From a bacterium D16-76 (GTDB taxonomy: Bacteria > Bacillota > Clostridia > Oscillospirales > Acutalibacteraceae), in the NCBI GenBank assembly GCA_009917445.1, contig QZEE01000001.1, positions 1 to 64,000 of the forward strand: DNA of 64,000 bases, read 5' to 3'. The translations under genes were made by a program, and so were the position numbers. Below, one piece after another: positions 7,786 to 16,321 of the stretch. Position 1 is the stretch's first letter. Every line of letters begins with the position of its first letter. Below the pieces are notes generated by a model. The model searched no databases, was not told where the DNA came from, and was given only the letters and a program-made list of their open reading frames with translations.

Positions 7786-8793
7786 TTAAGTGGGGATAGG
7801 AAATGCATCCAGTATGTTGTGAGAATTGATATAAGACTTGTAAATATTCTTTATTCCTGCCTCTTTAGCCATGCTGATAACTAGGTTTTCTTCTGCGCTA
7901 TCCATTCGCAGACCGAGTATTATACCGCTGGGTATCCATTCCATCATAACTGGTGGTTTCATACGGCAACCGGTTATCATTCTCCATTCTTCGTCATACC
8001 TATGACATTCCTTTTTTATTAGTGTCGTCCTTTCCTGTTCCCAGAGACCAGATCCAATTCCTTCGTACAATTGTGGTGGCATGGGCTTTTCAGCCTGTTT
8101 CTGCATTTTATTAAGCATGACTATCTTTGCAAAATTAGTAGCGTCATATGGGGTGTCTGAGTAGTAAATTGGATAGAGAGGGGTTCCAAAATTCTTTATT
8201 CCACAGGTTGCACATTTTTCCTGCTTCCCGCACAAAAAGTTCTCATCATTTTCAAGGTCATAGATTTGAACAAAGCCTTTGTACTGATCAGCATATTTCA
8301 GCCACAGTACCTCGTTAAAGCCATTCTCGGAAAAGCAAACTGACCAAATATCCTTCTTAACTTCATTTCGCAGCACAAGCACGAAATTTAAAAACCTTTC
8401 GATCAACCCCTGTGAAACTGCTTGCGTCACGTTATCTACAGTTATTTGCTCTTTTTGTTCTTCTGTAAGGATACCGTCAGACAATGATTTGACTACATTT
8501 ACAACGGCAACAGTACTCTCTGGGGTTTGAAAAGCACTTGAAAATACATTTCTAATTGTGTCGATGTCAATATTTAAAAAAGTGTCAAAAGGATCATCGT
8601 AGTAATTCGCAGTAGAGAAATAGAGTCTATTGGTTCTGAGCGCTTCTAAACTCTTTAAATTTACCGGGCGATATCGAAATAGGAACTTTGGCAGCTTAAT
8701 AGTTTTCATCAGCGTCTGGCTTTCCGCTTTCATATCGTTTCCCGGCAAAGAACACAGTGTTTCCCAAAACACCTCACGCTCCTGAGAATTCAT
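7786..8793 (-). CDS. DUF2971 family protein
   Basis: This 335-residue protein has the DUF2971 pattern: FLFRYRPVNLKSLEALRTNRLYFS near the N terminus, YYDDPFD, IWSVCFSEN...EVLWLKYADQYKGFVQIYD, and YDEEWRM near the C terminus. The family is common in bacterial defence islands but has no proven activity. A CxxC pair (CATC) and an upstream Cys may form a small metal site. ATG 8793 is used because AAAGGAGG is eight bases upstream; the in-frame codon at 8826 lies upstream of that site. It is transcribed with the restriction genes above it. Confidence 0.8.
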   Translation of the reverse strand: MNSQEREVFWETLCSLPGNDMKAESQTLMKTIKLPKFLFRYRPVNLKSLEALRTNRLYFSTANYYDDPFDTFLNIDIDTIRNVFSSAFQTPESTVAVVNVVKSLSDGILTEEQKEQITVDNVTQAVSQGLIERFLNFVLVLRNEVKKDIWSVCFSENGFNEVLWLKYADQYKGFVQIYDLENDENFLCGKQEKCATCGIKNFGTPLYPIYYSDTPYDATNFAKIVMLNKMQKQAEKPMPPQLYEGIGSGLWEQERTTLIKKECHRYDEEWRMITGCRMKPPVMMEWIPSGIILGLRMDSAEENLVISMAKEAGIKNIYKSYINSHNILDAFPIPT

Positions 8794-8842
8794 TGACCAA
8801 ACCTCCTTTTGATTAATCAATCTCACACCTTAAAATAAAGTT

Positions 8843-8965
8843 TTAATCTATGGCATCTTTTATCCGAGTAGTAAGTTTTTCAGGAATGTCATTCTCTGCT
8901 TTCCAAATGATCGTATTCTTCTGGGCTACATTAAATCCGTTTCCAGCAATGAACAAACGTCCCAT
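8843..8965 (-). CDS. 40-residue ORF, possibly AbiH-like N-terminal remnant
   Basis: A short ORF (MGRLFIAGNGFNVAQKNT...) is preceded by AGGAG at proper distance. The first residues resemble the start of AbiH abortive-infection proteins, which begin with a LFIIGNGFDLAH-like strand and loop, but AbiH is some 300 residues long, so this would be a truncated copy. It could also be a genuine small protein or chance. Gaps to the neighbours are about 35 and 50 bases, consistent with one operon. Confidence 0.4.
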   Translation of the reverse strand: MGRLFIAGNGFNVAQKNTIIWKAENDIPEKLTTRIKDAID

Positions 8966-8999
8966 TGTGCAACTCCTAAATTGTATTTAAATATTATTT

Positions 9000-10076
9000 T
9001 TAGAAACTCTCCGGCACAAGAGCTAACTTATTGACCGATTCGTGTGCTCTAACAAGGGAATCATAGACAGCTAAAACATCATCAGAATCCCATGTGCGCA
9101 AAGACTTTTCGTCAATAACGCCTGAACTTTCACGGATAATTTTTGCAAGCTGTTCTTCGTCAGCAACTGCAACAACAGCCTGAACCGCGGCATTGCTCTG
9201 CGCTTTCTTGAGATTCAGAATAAGGCTATCAATAGAGCCCTTGGACTGAACTTCAAATACATAGATCGCCTTACCCATGTTGCCGATTTTTGCTTCCCAC
9301 ACAGCATCAACGACCGCCCCGGTAGTTATTTTTACTTCTGAACGACTTTCAAAGCCGAGCAATTCGCCGATAGCGACTAACTTTTCCTTGATCTCATCAT
9401 GTAGCGACTTAGAATCACTTGCAGTTTTGGGAGTAACGGTGGCAGCCTGCTGTTCAGCAGGGACTTTCTTTTCAACCAGTGGTAGGATTTCGTCCCACAG
9501 AAAATAGTCAACCGACAGCAGATCGCAGTCCTCTGCACCTGAAGCTTTGAGTGCTGTGGCAATATCTTTGGCAATCATACACACTTCAATATACTTTTTT
9601 CCAGTGTACTGATAATTGTACTTTGGCATATTTGGAATATCGAGATAGGTATAGCAAAGTATTGTTGTTTTATTGAAGATAATATACTTGTCTGGATCTG
9701 CATATATAAGAAGTTCGCTGATTGTAGCAGGCCCCAGGCCTTTTACAAATTTCAGAAATGTATCCCATCGCTTTTCGATAGAGCTTGTCCCATAAAGCAA
9801 TTCTGCCAACTGCTTTTTGAGTGCAACAAAACCGTTGTCGGCAATCAGTTTGTCGACAACATATTTTTTGTTGCCCCAAATGAGCATCGACCAAAGCTTG
9901 CTGATATACTCCAAGAACTCGTCCTCGGTCATAGCAAGAAGTCTGTCCTTGGTGAATGACTGATAGTAATCTTTGCGCTCTTTGCGTTCTGCCCAATTAT
10001 TTTCATAGTAGGCAGCGTCAGACTTTTTGCCTTTGAAAAAAGCGGTAATTGCCGATTGAAGTTTAGCTTCATTCAT
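9000..10076 (-). CDS. Helix-hairpin-helix and nuclease-like protein linked to restriction genes
   Basis: This 358-residue protein has two visible parts. Residues about 110-150 contain FVKGLGPATISELLIYADPDKYIIFN, a helix-hairpin-helix-like segment like those of DNA glycosylases and nucleases. Residues about 235-300 contain VVDAVWEAKIG...AIYVFEVQSKGSIDSLILNLKKA, with the spacing of a PD-(D/E)XK fold and an E-x-Q-x-K active-site variant. A Gln/Ala/Thr-rich linker separates them. ATG 10076 has GGAGGA upstream. It follows hsdS in the same direction. A role as an accessory DNA-binding or cleaving subunit is inferred; no family name is certain. Confidence 0.65.
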   Translation of the reverse strand: MNEAKLQSAITAFFKGKKSDAAYYENNWAERKERKDYYQSFTKDRLLAMTEDEFLEYISKLWSMLIWGNKKYVVDKLIADNGFVALKKQLAELLYGTSSIEKRWDTFLKFVKGLGPATISELLIYADPDKYIIFNKTTILCYTYLDIPNMPKYNYQYTGKKYIEVCMIAKDIATALKASGAEDCDLLSVDYFLWDEILPLVEKKVPAEQQAATVTPKTASDSKSLHDEIKEKLVAIGELLGFESRSEVKITTGAVVDAVWEAKIGNMGKAIYVFEVQSKGSIDSLILNLKKAQSNAAVQAVVAVADEEQLAKIIRESSGVIDEKSLRTWDSDDVLAVYDSLVRAHESVNKLALVPESF

Positions 10077-10143
10077 GGTCTATCCTCCATCATATAAGAA
10101 AGCAGCCTATAATATTTTCATGTGAAATTTAGTCCTTAGCCAC

Positions 10144-11499
10144 TTAGACAAAAATAGCTCTCTCAAAATCAGATGAAGCTTTGGCTCTTAGTTCACTGGC
10201 TTTTTTATAGTAAGCATTTGCACCATCTTTTGTGGAGTAATATTTCTTAATTAATGCTTCCTGTTCGGGTATTGACGGAACAGGGATTTTTATTGCACCA
10301 ATTTCGTCGCTGTTTATATTGCATTGTCCAGCAGTCTGTCTGCTCAAAGTATCAATCTGAATTCTAACAATAGGGAGCATAAATAAAATATTAACATATT
10401 CCGGCAGGACTTTTGTTGTATCAAATCTGTACCTTATAACATATGAGGCATAAGTATATTCTCCGTCAAGATTGAATACTGCAGATTTTCCAACGAGTTC
10501 TTTACTGTTCGTTCTATTAATCAGAAAATCACCCTTGCGAAGCAACCATTTATCTGGTTCTTTATCTGTAATGGCGCATTTGCGTGGTAAATATTTTAGT
10601 CCATTACAGTCGATCTCTCCGTTTACAATATTAGCCATTCGAAGCATGGGAATCGTATCCTTTTTTTGCACCAAAGAGGCCTTGATAGAAAGTCCAAAAA
10701 GTGATTCTATCGTAATATCTGAAATAGAAGAAACAGGACATTTAAAGCTGTTATGAATGCTTTCCAATCTCCCTTCCTTAAGAATATAATCAACTTCCCA
10801 ACGGCGTGTGGATGTAAATGGTATGATCTGCATAATAGAAGATGAGGTGTTTTCTTTCTGCTCGGGCTTTTTTAAACCCGAAACCTTGGATTGGATGCCA
10901 TATAGCAGCCCATTACTGAAGCTATCACCCTTCATGACATGAGTATCGGCTTCACCGAAAGTGTTGTGATACGATTTTAGGAGTTCCTCTTGTATGGGTA
11001 TAGGAGGAACCGGAATTTCAAAATTTTTTATGAAGTCATATCTTGCGCGCGTCTTCATACCCTTTGGCTTCACAGAGGACACATAGCTCATGAAAATATC
11101 GCATCGCAATGCACAACACAGATATTCCGGGATTATCTGTGTTGTATCAATGATGTACGAGGTATAATCAGTCGATGCATATACATCTCCCCACTTGTTG
11201 ACAGAAAAAGCACCTTTTTCAAAATTAATATTTGATACCAACAAATCATTTTGACAGGATTTGGTCATATCGTTCTTTACGACACGGTCTTTAAAGAACA
11301 CCTTTCCATCTGAAAATCGTATTTTTGATACAATCCTTCTGTTTTGGGGGATGTCTTTGGGTTTGAATTTCTCTTTTCGAGGTGTCAGGATTATCCCAAG
11401 ATTGACTAGAGGATAGCAGCTACACAATTCTCTGGAGAAAAGGATCATATCAATATTCCAATCTTTAAAAAGGGAGAATTTCTTTGCTGTCAGGATCAT
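10144..11499 (-). CDS. hsdS: Type I-like restriction-modification specificity subunit HsdS
   Basis: This 451-residue protein sets the DNA sequence recognised by the methyltransferase. It has two target-recognition halves, each closed by a conserved segment: EIPVPPIPIQEELLKSYHNTF in the middle and KIPVPSIPEQEALIKKYYSTK near the C terminus, followed by helices. That is the full two-domain HsdS layout. Its ATG overlaps the stop of the methyltransferase gene (ATGA at 11499-11496), so the two are coupled. The hsdS scrap at 7621 carries the same kind of segment but differs in sequence. Confidence 0.9.
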   Translation of the reverse strand: MILTAKKFSLFKDWNIDMILFSRELCSCYPLVNLGIILTPRKEKFKPKDIPQNRRIVSKIRFSDGKVFFKDRVVKNDMTKSCQNDLLVSNINFEKGAFSVNKWGDVYASTDYTSYIIDTTQIIPEYLCCALRCDIFMSYVSSVKPKGMKTRARYDFIKNFEIPVPPIPIQEELLKSYHNTFGEADTHVMKGDSFSNGLLYGIQSKVSGLKKPEQKENTSSSIMQIIPFTSTRRWEVDYILKEGRLESIHNSFKCPVSSISDITIESLFGLSIKASLVQKKDTIPMLRMANIVNGEIDCNGLKYLPRKCAITDKEPDKWLLRKGDFLINRTNSKELVGKSAVFNLDGEYTYASYVIRYRFDTTKVLPEYVNILFMLPIVRIQIDTLSRQTAGQCNINSDEIGAIKIPVPSIPEQEALIKKYYSTKDGANAYYKKASELRAKASSDFERAIFV

Positions 11500-13883
11500 A
11501 ATAGGCGCACCTCCTCTCCGTCAACAAAACGACAATACACTCCATCTTCAGTTAGTCCATATGAATAGTTTTTTTCAATGGAAACCCACAGGCCATATTC
11601 TTTACTGTAGTTATGATATTCCTCCACCAATCCCGGCAATTGGTTACCTTCAGAAGCCGCACCGGTAGTAGTGATTCCAGCATCCTCAACCTTAGCAACA
11701 GGAATATCATAATCAAACTTTTTCTTGATAACTGGCTTTGCTTCGTTTTCAATCTGCTTATGTAATTCTTTCAAGTCGCGTTCAGCGTTTTTCTTGTTAA
11801 TCTTGTTAGTACTTTGTTTTTGCAGAAGGCTTTCAATTTTGGCTTCAACATCGCTGAGGTCCTTTTTATCCTTTTTAAGCTGTTTTAACTTATCACGCGC
11901 GTTTTTAAGTTCAACTTTAAGAGATTCCGTTATCTCATTACAATCTGCAATGGCGGCATTCAGAGAATCAATTTCAAGCTGATGAACAGCAGTGACTTCA
12001 TCAATTGCCTCTCTCTTGCATTTTGCGTATTCGGCTTCATCTTCGGCAGTGAATTTGCGCATGAATACAAGGCTGGGTTTTACAGTCGCGCCAGCGGCAA
12101 TAAACACATCTTGGGGAATCGAGCATATAAGAATCAGTTTTGCCTTGCCTTCAAAATACTCTCTAACGGTCGCAAGGTTTTTGTTATTTAGCACTCCTTC
12201 CGGAAGGACCATCCCCATACGGCCACCTTTTTTGAGAAGCCGCAGGCAGCGTTCCATAAAGAGTACTTCCGTGAGGGTACTAGTGCTACCCAAATCATAA
12301 CGAGACAGTAGCGTTTCTCCGATATGATCATCAACTTGTTTCAGTGCTTCATCATATGCCTCTCCGTATTTTGCTCGGTATTTTTCTTTTGCTGCCTCAT
12401 CAGTAAAACGGTCGACTTCCGAGATGAGCTGAGTTTTATCCACATTTTGTCCAAACGGAGGATTGGTAAGGATTACATCAAACCTCTCCTCAAAAATCCC
12501 ATTTATATTGAGCAACCCATCGTGGTGATGCACACCGCCGTGACCATCACCGTGCATGATCATATTCATCTTAGATGTGCGAGCCATGCGCGGGTTGGCA
12601 TCAGTGCCAAAAATGCAATTCCGGGAAAGTTGATACATCCGGCTTCCTTCAACGCCCGTATCAAGCTCTGTGTTCAAAGCTGCCTGCATCTCTTTAATCT
12701 GCTCATTGATTTTGATTTGCTCATCTTCAGATAGGCTGTCAAAATTGTCTCCTTCCAGGGAGGCCCTCAATTTGTCTTTTTGCTCACGCACATCAGCTTC
12801 GATCTTATCTCGGATATACTCAAACGCCTTGATTAGAAATCCTCCAGAGCCGCATGTGGGATCACAAATGACCTCGCCCTCCTGTGGATCAAGGATTTCG
12901 GTCATAAAGTCCACGATTGTTCTCGGTGTAAAGAATTGTCCCAATTCACCGCGGAAAGTTGTGCCCAAAAACTGCTCAAATGCAATACCTTTCACATCAT
13001 CCTGCGTATCGGACAGATTATAATTCTCAAGTTTCTCCAAGATTTGGGTAAAGCTATTCTCTCTAATCTTTATTTCATCATTATCCTCGAAAAGATGGTC
13101 ATCCCGAAACTCGACTTTTGTTGTATCAAATAGATTCTGCATATATGGCTGGTCTATGCCTTTTGCCTTAAGGCCTGGACGCACATTCTTTTCATAATTC
13201 TGTGCCTGGGATTCATACTCTGCTTTTGTAAATACTTTTGTACCTCTTTGCTGTCGCTCGTACCGAATTTTCATGAATAACAGTTTGCTGATTTCATCAA
13301 AAGCAGCTTCCGGGGACAGTTTATCATTGTTGCGAATAATGTTATGGCAAGCCTGCAAGGTTTTTGTAAATTCTTCTCGGGTAAAGGTCTTAGTCTGATT
13401 TTTGATTTGTTCAATTTTTTTGGCATTGTCGACATCCATAGCGGTGGGGATTGCGACCACTTCTTCCAACCGCTGCGGAAGATATGCAGGATCAACATTG
13501 AAAAATTTTGTTTCTTTTTCGTTGGTTGTAACGAAAAATTCCGCATGTGCCCAAGAAGCATAGTTGTAGCCCTGATAAAAGTCCTCCACTCGGATCTTAA
13601 CATTTTCGGCCTTACATTCAACTACAATAAATGCCGCTTTTTTATCATCCTTATCTTTTTTGCTTTTCCAGATAACAATATCTGCACGAGCTTTCCCTTG
13701 TCCGCGCCGAGAATTTGTCACTTTGAGTTCCTGTGCCATTTGGTCTAATGAGTAGCCATATTCGTTTACAAGAACACAAATGTAACGCTGCCTAACCTTT
13801 TCTTCCGGTTTGGCTACAAGCCATTTATTTATAAGCGGGCAAAATATTCTCCCGTCTTTTTCTTGAACTTCCAGCTTACTCAT
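11496..13883 (-). CDS. hsdM: N6-adenine DNA methyltransferase with N-terminal HsdR-type nuclease domain
   Basis: This 795-residue protein is long for HsdM (about 500). The first 150 residues look like the N-terminal domain of type I HsdR: PEEKVRQRYICVLVNEYGY, then ARADIVIW with Asp68 and FIVVECKAEN with Glu89 and Lys91, a PD-(D/E)XK site. The methyltransferase part has DPTCGSGGFL (about 342-351) and NPPFGQN (about 473-479), the SAM-binding and catalytic motifs of the gamma class. A coiled coil rich in Lys and Glu lies near 630-710. Joining nuclease and methyltransferase beside a separate S subunit resembles the BcgI type IIB layout. No full-length HsdR is nearby. Confidence 0.88.
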   Translation of the reverse strand: MSKLEVQEKDGRIFCPLINKWLVAKPEEKVRQRYICVLVNEYGYSLDQMAQELKVTNSRRGQGKARADIVIWKSKKDKDDKKAAFIVVECKAENVKIRVEDFYQGYNYASWAHAEFFVTTNEKETKFFNVDPAYLPQRLEEVVAIPTAMDVDNAKKIEQIKNQTKTFTREEFTKTLQACHNIIRNNDKLSPEAAFDEISKLLFMKIRYERQQRGTKVFTKAEYESQAQNYEKNVRPGLKAKGIDQPYMQNLFDTTKVEFRDDHLFEDNDEIKIRENSFTQILEKLENYNLSDTQDDVKGIAFEQFLGTTFRGELGQFFTPRTIVDFMTEILDPQEGEVICDPTCGSGGFLIKAFEYIRDKIEADVREQKDKLRASLEGDNFDSLSEDEQIKINEQIKEMQAALNTELDTGVEGSRMYQLSRNCIFGTDANPRMARTSKMNMIMHGDGHGGVHHHDGLLNINGIFEERFDVILTNPPFGQNVDKTQLISEVDRFTDEAAKEKYRAKYGEAYDEALKQVDDHIGETLLSRYDLGSTSTLTEVLFMERCLRLLKKGGRMGMVLPEGVLNNKNLATVREYFEGKAKLILICSIPQDVFIAAGATVKPSLVFMRKFTAEDEAEYAKCKREAIDEVTAVHQLEIDSLNAAIADCNEITESLKVELKNARDKLKQLKKDKKDLSDVEAKIESLLQKQSTNKINKKNAERDLKELHKQIENEAKPVIKKKFDYDIPVAKVEDAGITTTGAASEGNQLPGLVEEYHNYSKEYGLWVSIEKNYSYGLTEDGVYCRFVDGEEVRLL

Positions 13884-13912
13884 ACCTGTTCCCTCCTGTT
13901 AGCTCTGCTTGC

Positions 13913-14348
13913 TTATATAAACAGACTCAGTTCCGATTTTGTGAATAACCCGCTATCCAACAACATTTTCTTCAGTTTATCTTTAAAAGCAGATTTCGTT
14001 CGAGCATTAATAGCATCCCTTAATATCGAAAGACGAAATGCGATCTGTAATTGGGCAATCAATTCCTCAACAGAAATACAATCATAATAATCTGGGGAAA
14101 CAATATGTACTTCAAGATTTGTTAGCCAAGTAAACTGATTTATAAATGAGGCATTTTGCCGCAAATATACTTGTAACACATCCCAAATTTCTTTTTTTAT
14201 CACCAGTACTGATCAGTTTTTCAGCACTCTGATACTTTTGCATAGCGAGAGATACTGTATGCGTTTGTTCAAACGCTTTTTTTATAAAATCAATCAATTT
14301 CGAAAACCGTTCATCTTCAGATGAACAATCGCAATAAAAGCAGTTCAA
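13913..14348 (-). pseudogene. Gene of unknown function split by a frameshift at an A7 run
   Basis: Two overlapping frames lie between fic and the methyltransferase gene. The upstream part begins near 14348 (TTG, with AGGAGG upstream) and reads MNCFYCDCSSEDERFSKLIDFIKKAF...KLISTGDKK. The second frame reads KEIWDVLQVYLRQNASFINQF...LLDSGLFTKSELSLFI. They join smoothly if one base is lost in the T7 run at 14192-14198 (A7 on the coding strand), giving one protein of about 144 residues. It may be a real mutation, a sequence error, or slippage at the A7 run. I recognise no family. It lies 30 bases upstream of the methyltransferase gene, so it likely belongs to the same operon. Confidence 0.6.
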
Positions 14349-14401
14349 TTTATCATTTCCTCCTAATGTCTACAAAGCTAGCTAATAAAATAGAAAGGTT
14401 T

Positions 14402-15007
14402 TCACAGATCCTCAGCCTTAAAGGTCACATACCCTTCGTAGTAGTAACTGTGATCAATCCCCTTCATATAGACCTCACGGCTGTTTATTTCATCGGTCAG
14501 TGCAGCTTTCAGAAGATGCTTAATCTCAATATCCTTGATTGGACTGCGCTCCATCGCCAGCAGGTAATCCTCTTTATCCACATTGCTCCAGTCGACAACT
14601 TTGTGGAGCTCGGCTTTCAGAATTAAATCCAGCCATATACGAGTGCTGCGCCCATTTCCTTCTCTGAAGGGGTGGGCGATATTCATTTCTACATACTTCT
14701 CGATGATCTCGTCAAAGGTGGATTGTGGCATCTTATCGATGTTCTCAAGCGCTACCGACAAATACATCACCGGCGCAAAGTGAAAGTTGCCCTTTGCAAT
14801 ATTGACGGTACGCAGCTCGCCGGCGAAATCGTAGATATCATCAAACAAATATCGGTGAATTGCCTTTAGAGAAGCAGCCGTACCAGCTTCGAGCCTGTCC
14901 CTCATACCCCAATCAAACAAATCAAGCGCCCTCTTCTTGCTGATGCGTTCTTCTGCGAGAGCTAAGGCTGCAGGACTATCCAGTCCCAATTTGTTTTCAA
15001 AAACCAT
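14402..15007 (-). CDS. fic: Fic family AMP-transferase (putative toxin)
   Basis: Fic enzymes move AMP or a similar group onto target proteins. The catalytic motif [12 protein letters not shown] (His112 to Arg123) is complete, matching HxFx(D/E)GNGRxx[23 protein letters not shown] is the usual flap region before it. The length, 201 residues, fits a compact Fic domain. An inhibitory (S/T)xxxE(G/N) helix is not evident in the protein. The small gene just upstream ends three bases before this start, as in toxin-antitoxin pairs. A helix-turn-helix gene precedes both. Confidence 0.9.
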   Translation of the reverse strand: MVFENKLGLDSPAALALAEERISKKRALDLFDWGMRDRLEAGTAASLKAIHRYLFDDIYDFAGELRTVNIAKGNFHFAPVMYLSVALENIDKMPQSTFDEIIEKYVEMNIAHPFREGNGRSTRIWLDLILKAELHKVVDWSNVDKEDYLLAMERSPIKDIEIKHLLKAALTDEINSREVYMKGIDHSYYYEGYVTFKAEDL

Positions 15008-15010
15008 CTG

Positions 15011-15217
15011 CTATTTATCATCCTCTAAAAGTCCGTATGTCCGATAGTAGGACAGTATGGTTTGATATTCCAGCTTGTTTGCAAAAAGCTGACGGTAAGT
15101 AACAGTTTTCTCTTTGCCTTCCGCCTTGAGCTTCGCCATCTTTTCCCCCGCTGAGTCATATTGCAAAAGGATGGTTTTCAGCATTTTCTCAAGTGCTTCC
15201 AGTCTTTTTTCATCCAT
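15011..15217 (-). CDS. Small putative antitoxin of the Fic protein
   Basis: A 68-residue, charged, helical protein (MDEKRLEALEKMLKTILLQY...YYRTYGLLEDDK) is encoded directly upstream of fic. Position and size fit a class I Fic antitoxin such as VbhA, but I do not find a clean (S/T)xxxE(G/N) inhibitory motif; the nearest match, KLKAEG, has Lys where Ser or Thr is expected. ATG 15217 is preferred to GTG 15226 because AGGTGA lies at suitable distance. The antitoxin role is inferred from context. Confidence 0.6.
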   Translation of the reverse strand: MDEKRLEALEKMLKTILLQYDSAGEKMAKLKAEGKEKTVTYRQLFANKLEYQTILSYYRTYGLLEDDK

Positions 15218-15229
15218 AGAACTCACCTA

Positions 15230-15418
15230 TCATTGCTCAGCTGCCACGCCGGATTTCATCCAGGCATCGACTTCGCTGATCTTAAACTTCCAGAGCCGCC
15301 CAATCTTCGCTGCCGGCATACTGCGCCGGTCGATCCAGTCAAGTACAGTGTCACGACTGACACCCAGATACTCCGTAATCTCCTTCATGGAGACCCAGCG
15401 TTCGAGATTGTTATCCAT
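15230..15418 (-). CDS. Excisionase-family helix-turn-helix protein
   Basis: This 62-residue protein reads WVSMKEITEYLGVSRDTVLDWIDRRSMPAAKIGRLWKFKISEVDAWM, a textbook MerR-like/excisionase winged helix (HTH_17 type). The start at 15418 has AAAGGA upstream. It is the first gene of the minus-strand block, directly before the putative antitoxin and fic. Such proteins often precede Fic or restriction operons, so a local regulator is as likely as an excisionase. Confidence 0.8.
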   Translation of the reverse strand: MDNNLERWVSMKEITEYLGVSRDTVLDWIDRRSMPAAKIGRLWKFKISEVDAWMKSGVAAEQ

Positions 15419-15541
15419 CAGAAAGAGCCATCCTTTCTCCGTATACAATTTACCAGAATATATTATACCACACTTCGACAAAATCTACAACGGATTTTTG
15501 CGGGATTATGTGGGGTAATTCCGACTTTACTGTAGTCAAGA

Positions 15542-15656
15542 CCACCCGTATAACGGGTGGCTTGCACTGCCCCTATAAGGGGCTCTTACTGGCAAAGCCT
15601 AAAGGCTCCCGAATTCTATTTCTACTGCATCTGTGCCCTGCTGCCGATTTTATCGG
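15542..15656. mobile_element. Hairpin cluster like an IS200/IS605-type end
   Basis: Four short hairpins follow one another: CCACCCG/CGGGTGG (15542-15560), GCCCC/GGGGC (15569-15583), both with TATAA loops, GCCT/AGGC (15597-15606) and CCGAT/ATCGG (about 15644-15656). IS200/IS605-family elements carry subterminal hairpins instead of inverted repeats, and this arrangement is like those found at their ends in clostridia. No tnpA or tnpB gene is present, so it is an orphan end or a small non-autonomous derivative. It occupies most of the gene-free stretch 15419-15737. Confidence 0.6.
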
Positions 15657-15737
15657 CGGTGGGGTACAGTCCTTTTCGTCTCGTCGAGACTTTTCTCTAC
15701 TTGGGCTTTCGGTCATCCAAAATCCCTCCGGCAAGAC

Positions 15738-15903
15738 TCCGCGCAAGCTCTATTTTGCTGAGAAAAACAGCGAGCCCACCCGCCACAACCTCATGCGGGA
15801 GGCCATCGACAAAGCCCTCACCATGAGCACCAACGACAAGATGTTCTGCGCCGTCATGCGGAAGCTGGGCTATGCGGTGGACTTCAATCCTCGCCACAAA
15901 TAG
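15738..15903 (+). pseudogene. 3' remnant of a relaxase (mobilization nuclease) gene
   Basis: The frame ending at TAG 15903 encodes KLYFAEKNSEPTRHNLM, then REAIDKALTMSTNDKMF and MRKLGYAVDFNPRHK. This matches the region of MobA-like relaxases of clostridial elements that follows the catalytic domain. The catalytic part is missing; upstream sequence is the IS200-like end, which probably cut the gene. It shows that the island once carried mobilization functions. Confidence 0.65.
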
Positions 15904-15969
15904 GTAAGGGAAGTTCCACCATATTCCTATTGGGAGAATCCATATTTCAATAGGAAGGAGTGAAACGCA

Positions 15970-16164
15970 ATGAGTGAGAAAATCGAAAAACAGGTTTATG
16001 ATGCAGAAGATTTGCAGACCTTGCTGGGTATTGGGAGAAATAAGATATATGATTTTTTGGAAGAGGTTTATCAAAATCAGAGCCCATTTCGAGTGATTAA
16101 AATCGGAAAGCAATACAGAATACCCAGGTCTGCGTTTGACAAATGGCTTAATGGAAGCGGGTAA
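15970..16164 (+). CDS. xis: Excisionase-like DNA-binding protein
   Basis: This 64-residue protein (VYDAEDLQTLLGIGRNKIYDFLEEV...FRVIKIGKQYRIPRSAFDKWL) has the winged-helix form of Tn916-type excisionases and helix_turn_helix_17 proteins. AAGGAG lies about ten bases before ATG 15970. It directly precedes the integrase gene, the normal xis-int order, so it probably bends element-end DNA to steer the integrase to excision. Confidence 0.8.
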   Translation: MSEKIEKQVYDAEDLQTLLGIGRNKIYDFLEEVYQNQSPFRVIKIGKQYRIPRSAFDKWLNGSG

Positions 16165-16321
16165 TCATTTTGACAAAAAACAAGCATAGCCAAGAATAAC
16201 TTCTATATCTTATGTGGGTTTTCAAATTGATATTTGAAAGCCTTCGGAGAATGTGGTATAATAAATTGGTCTATACGCAAATTGATTGCCACTTCCTTTT
16301 ATCAAAGGAGGTGCGTTAACA

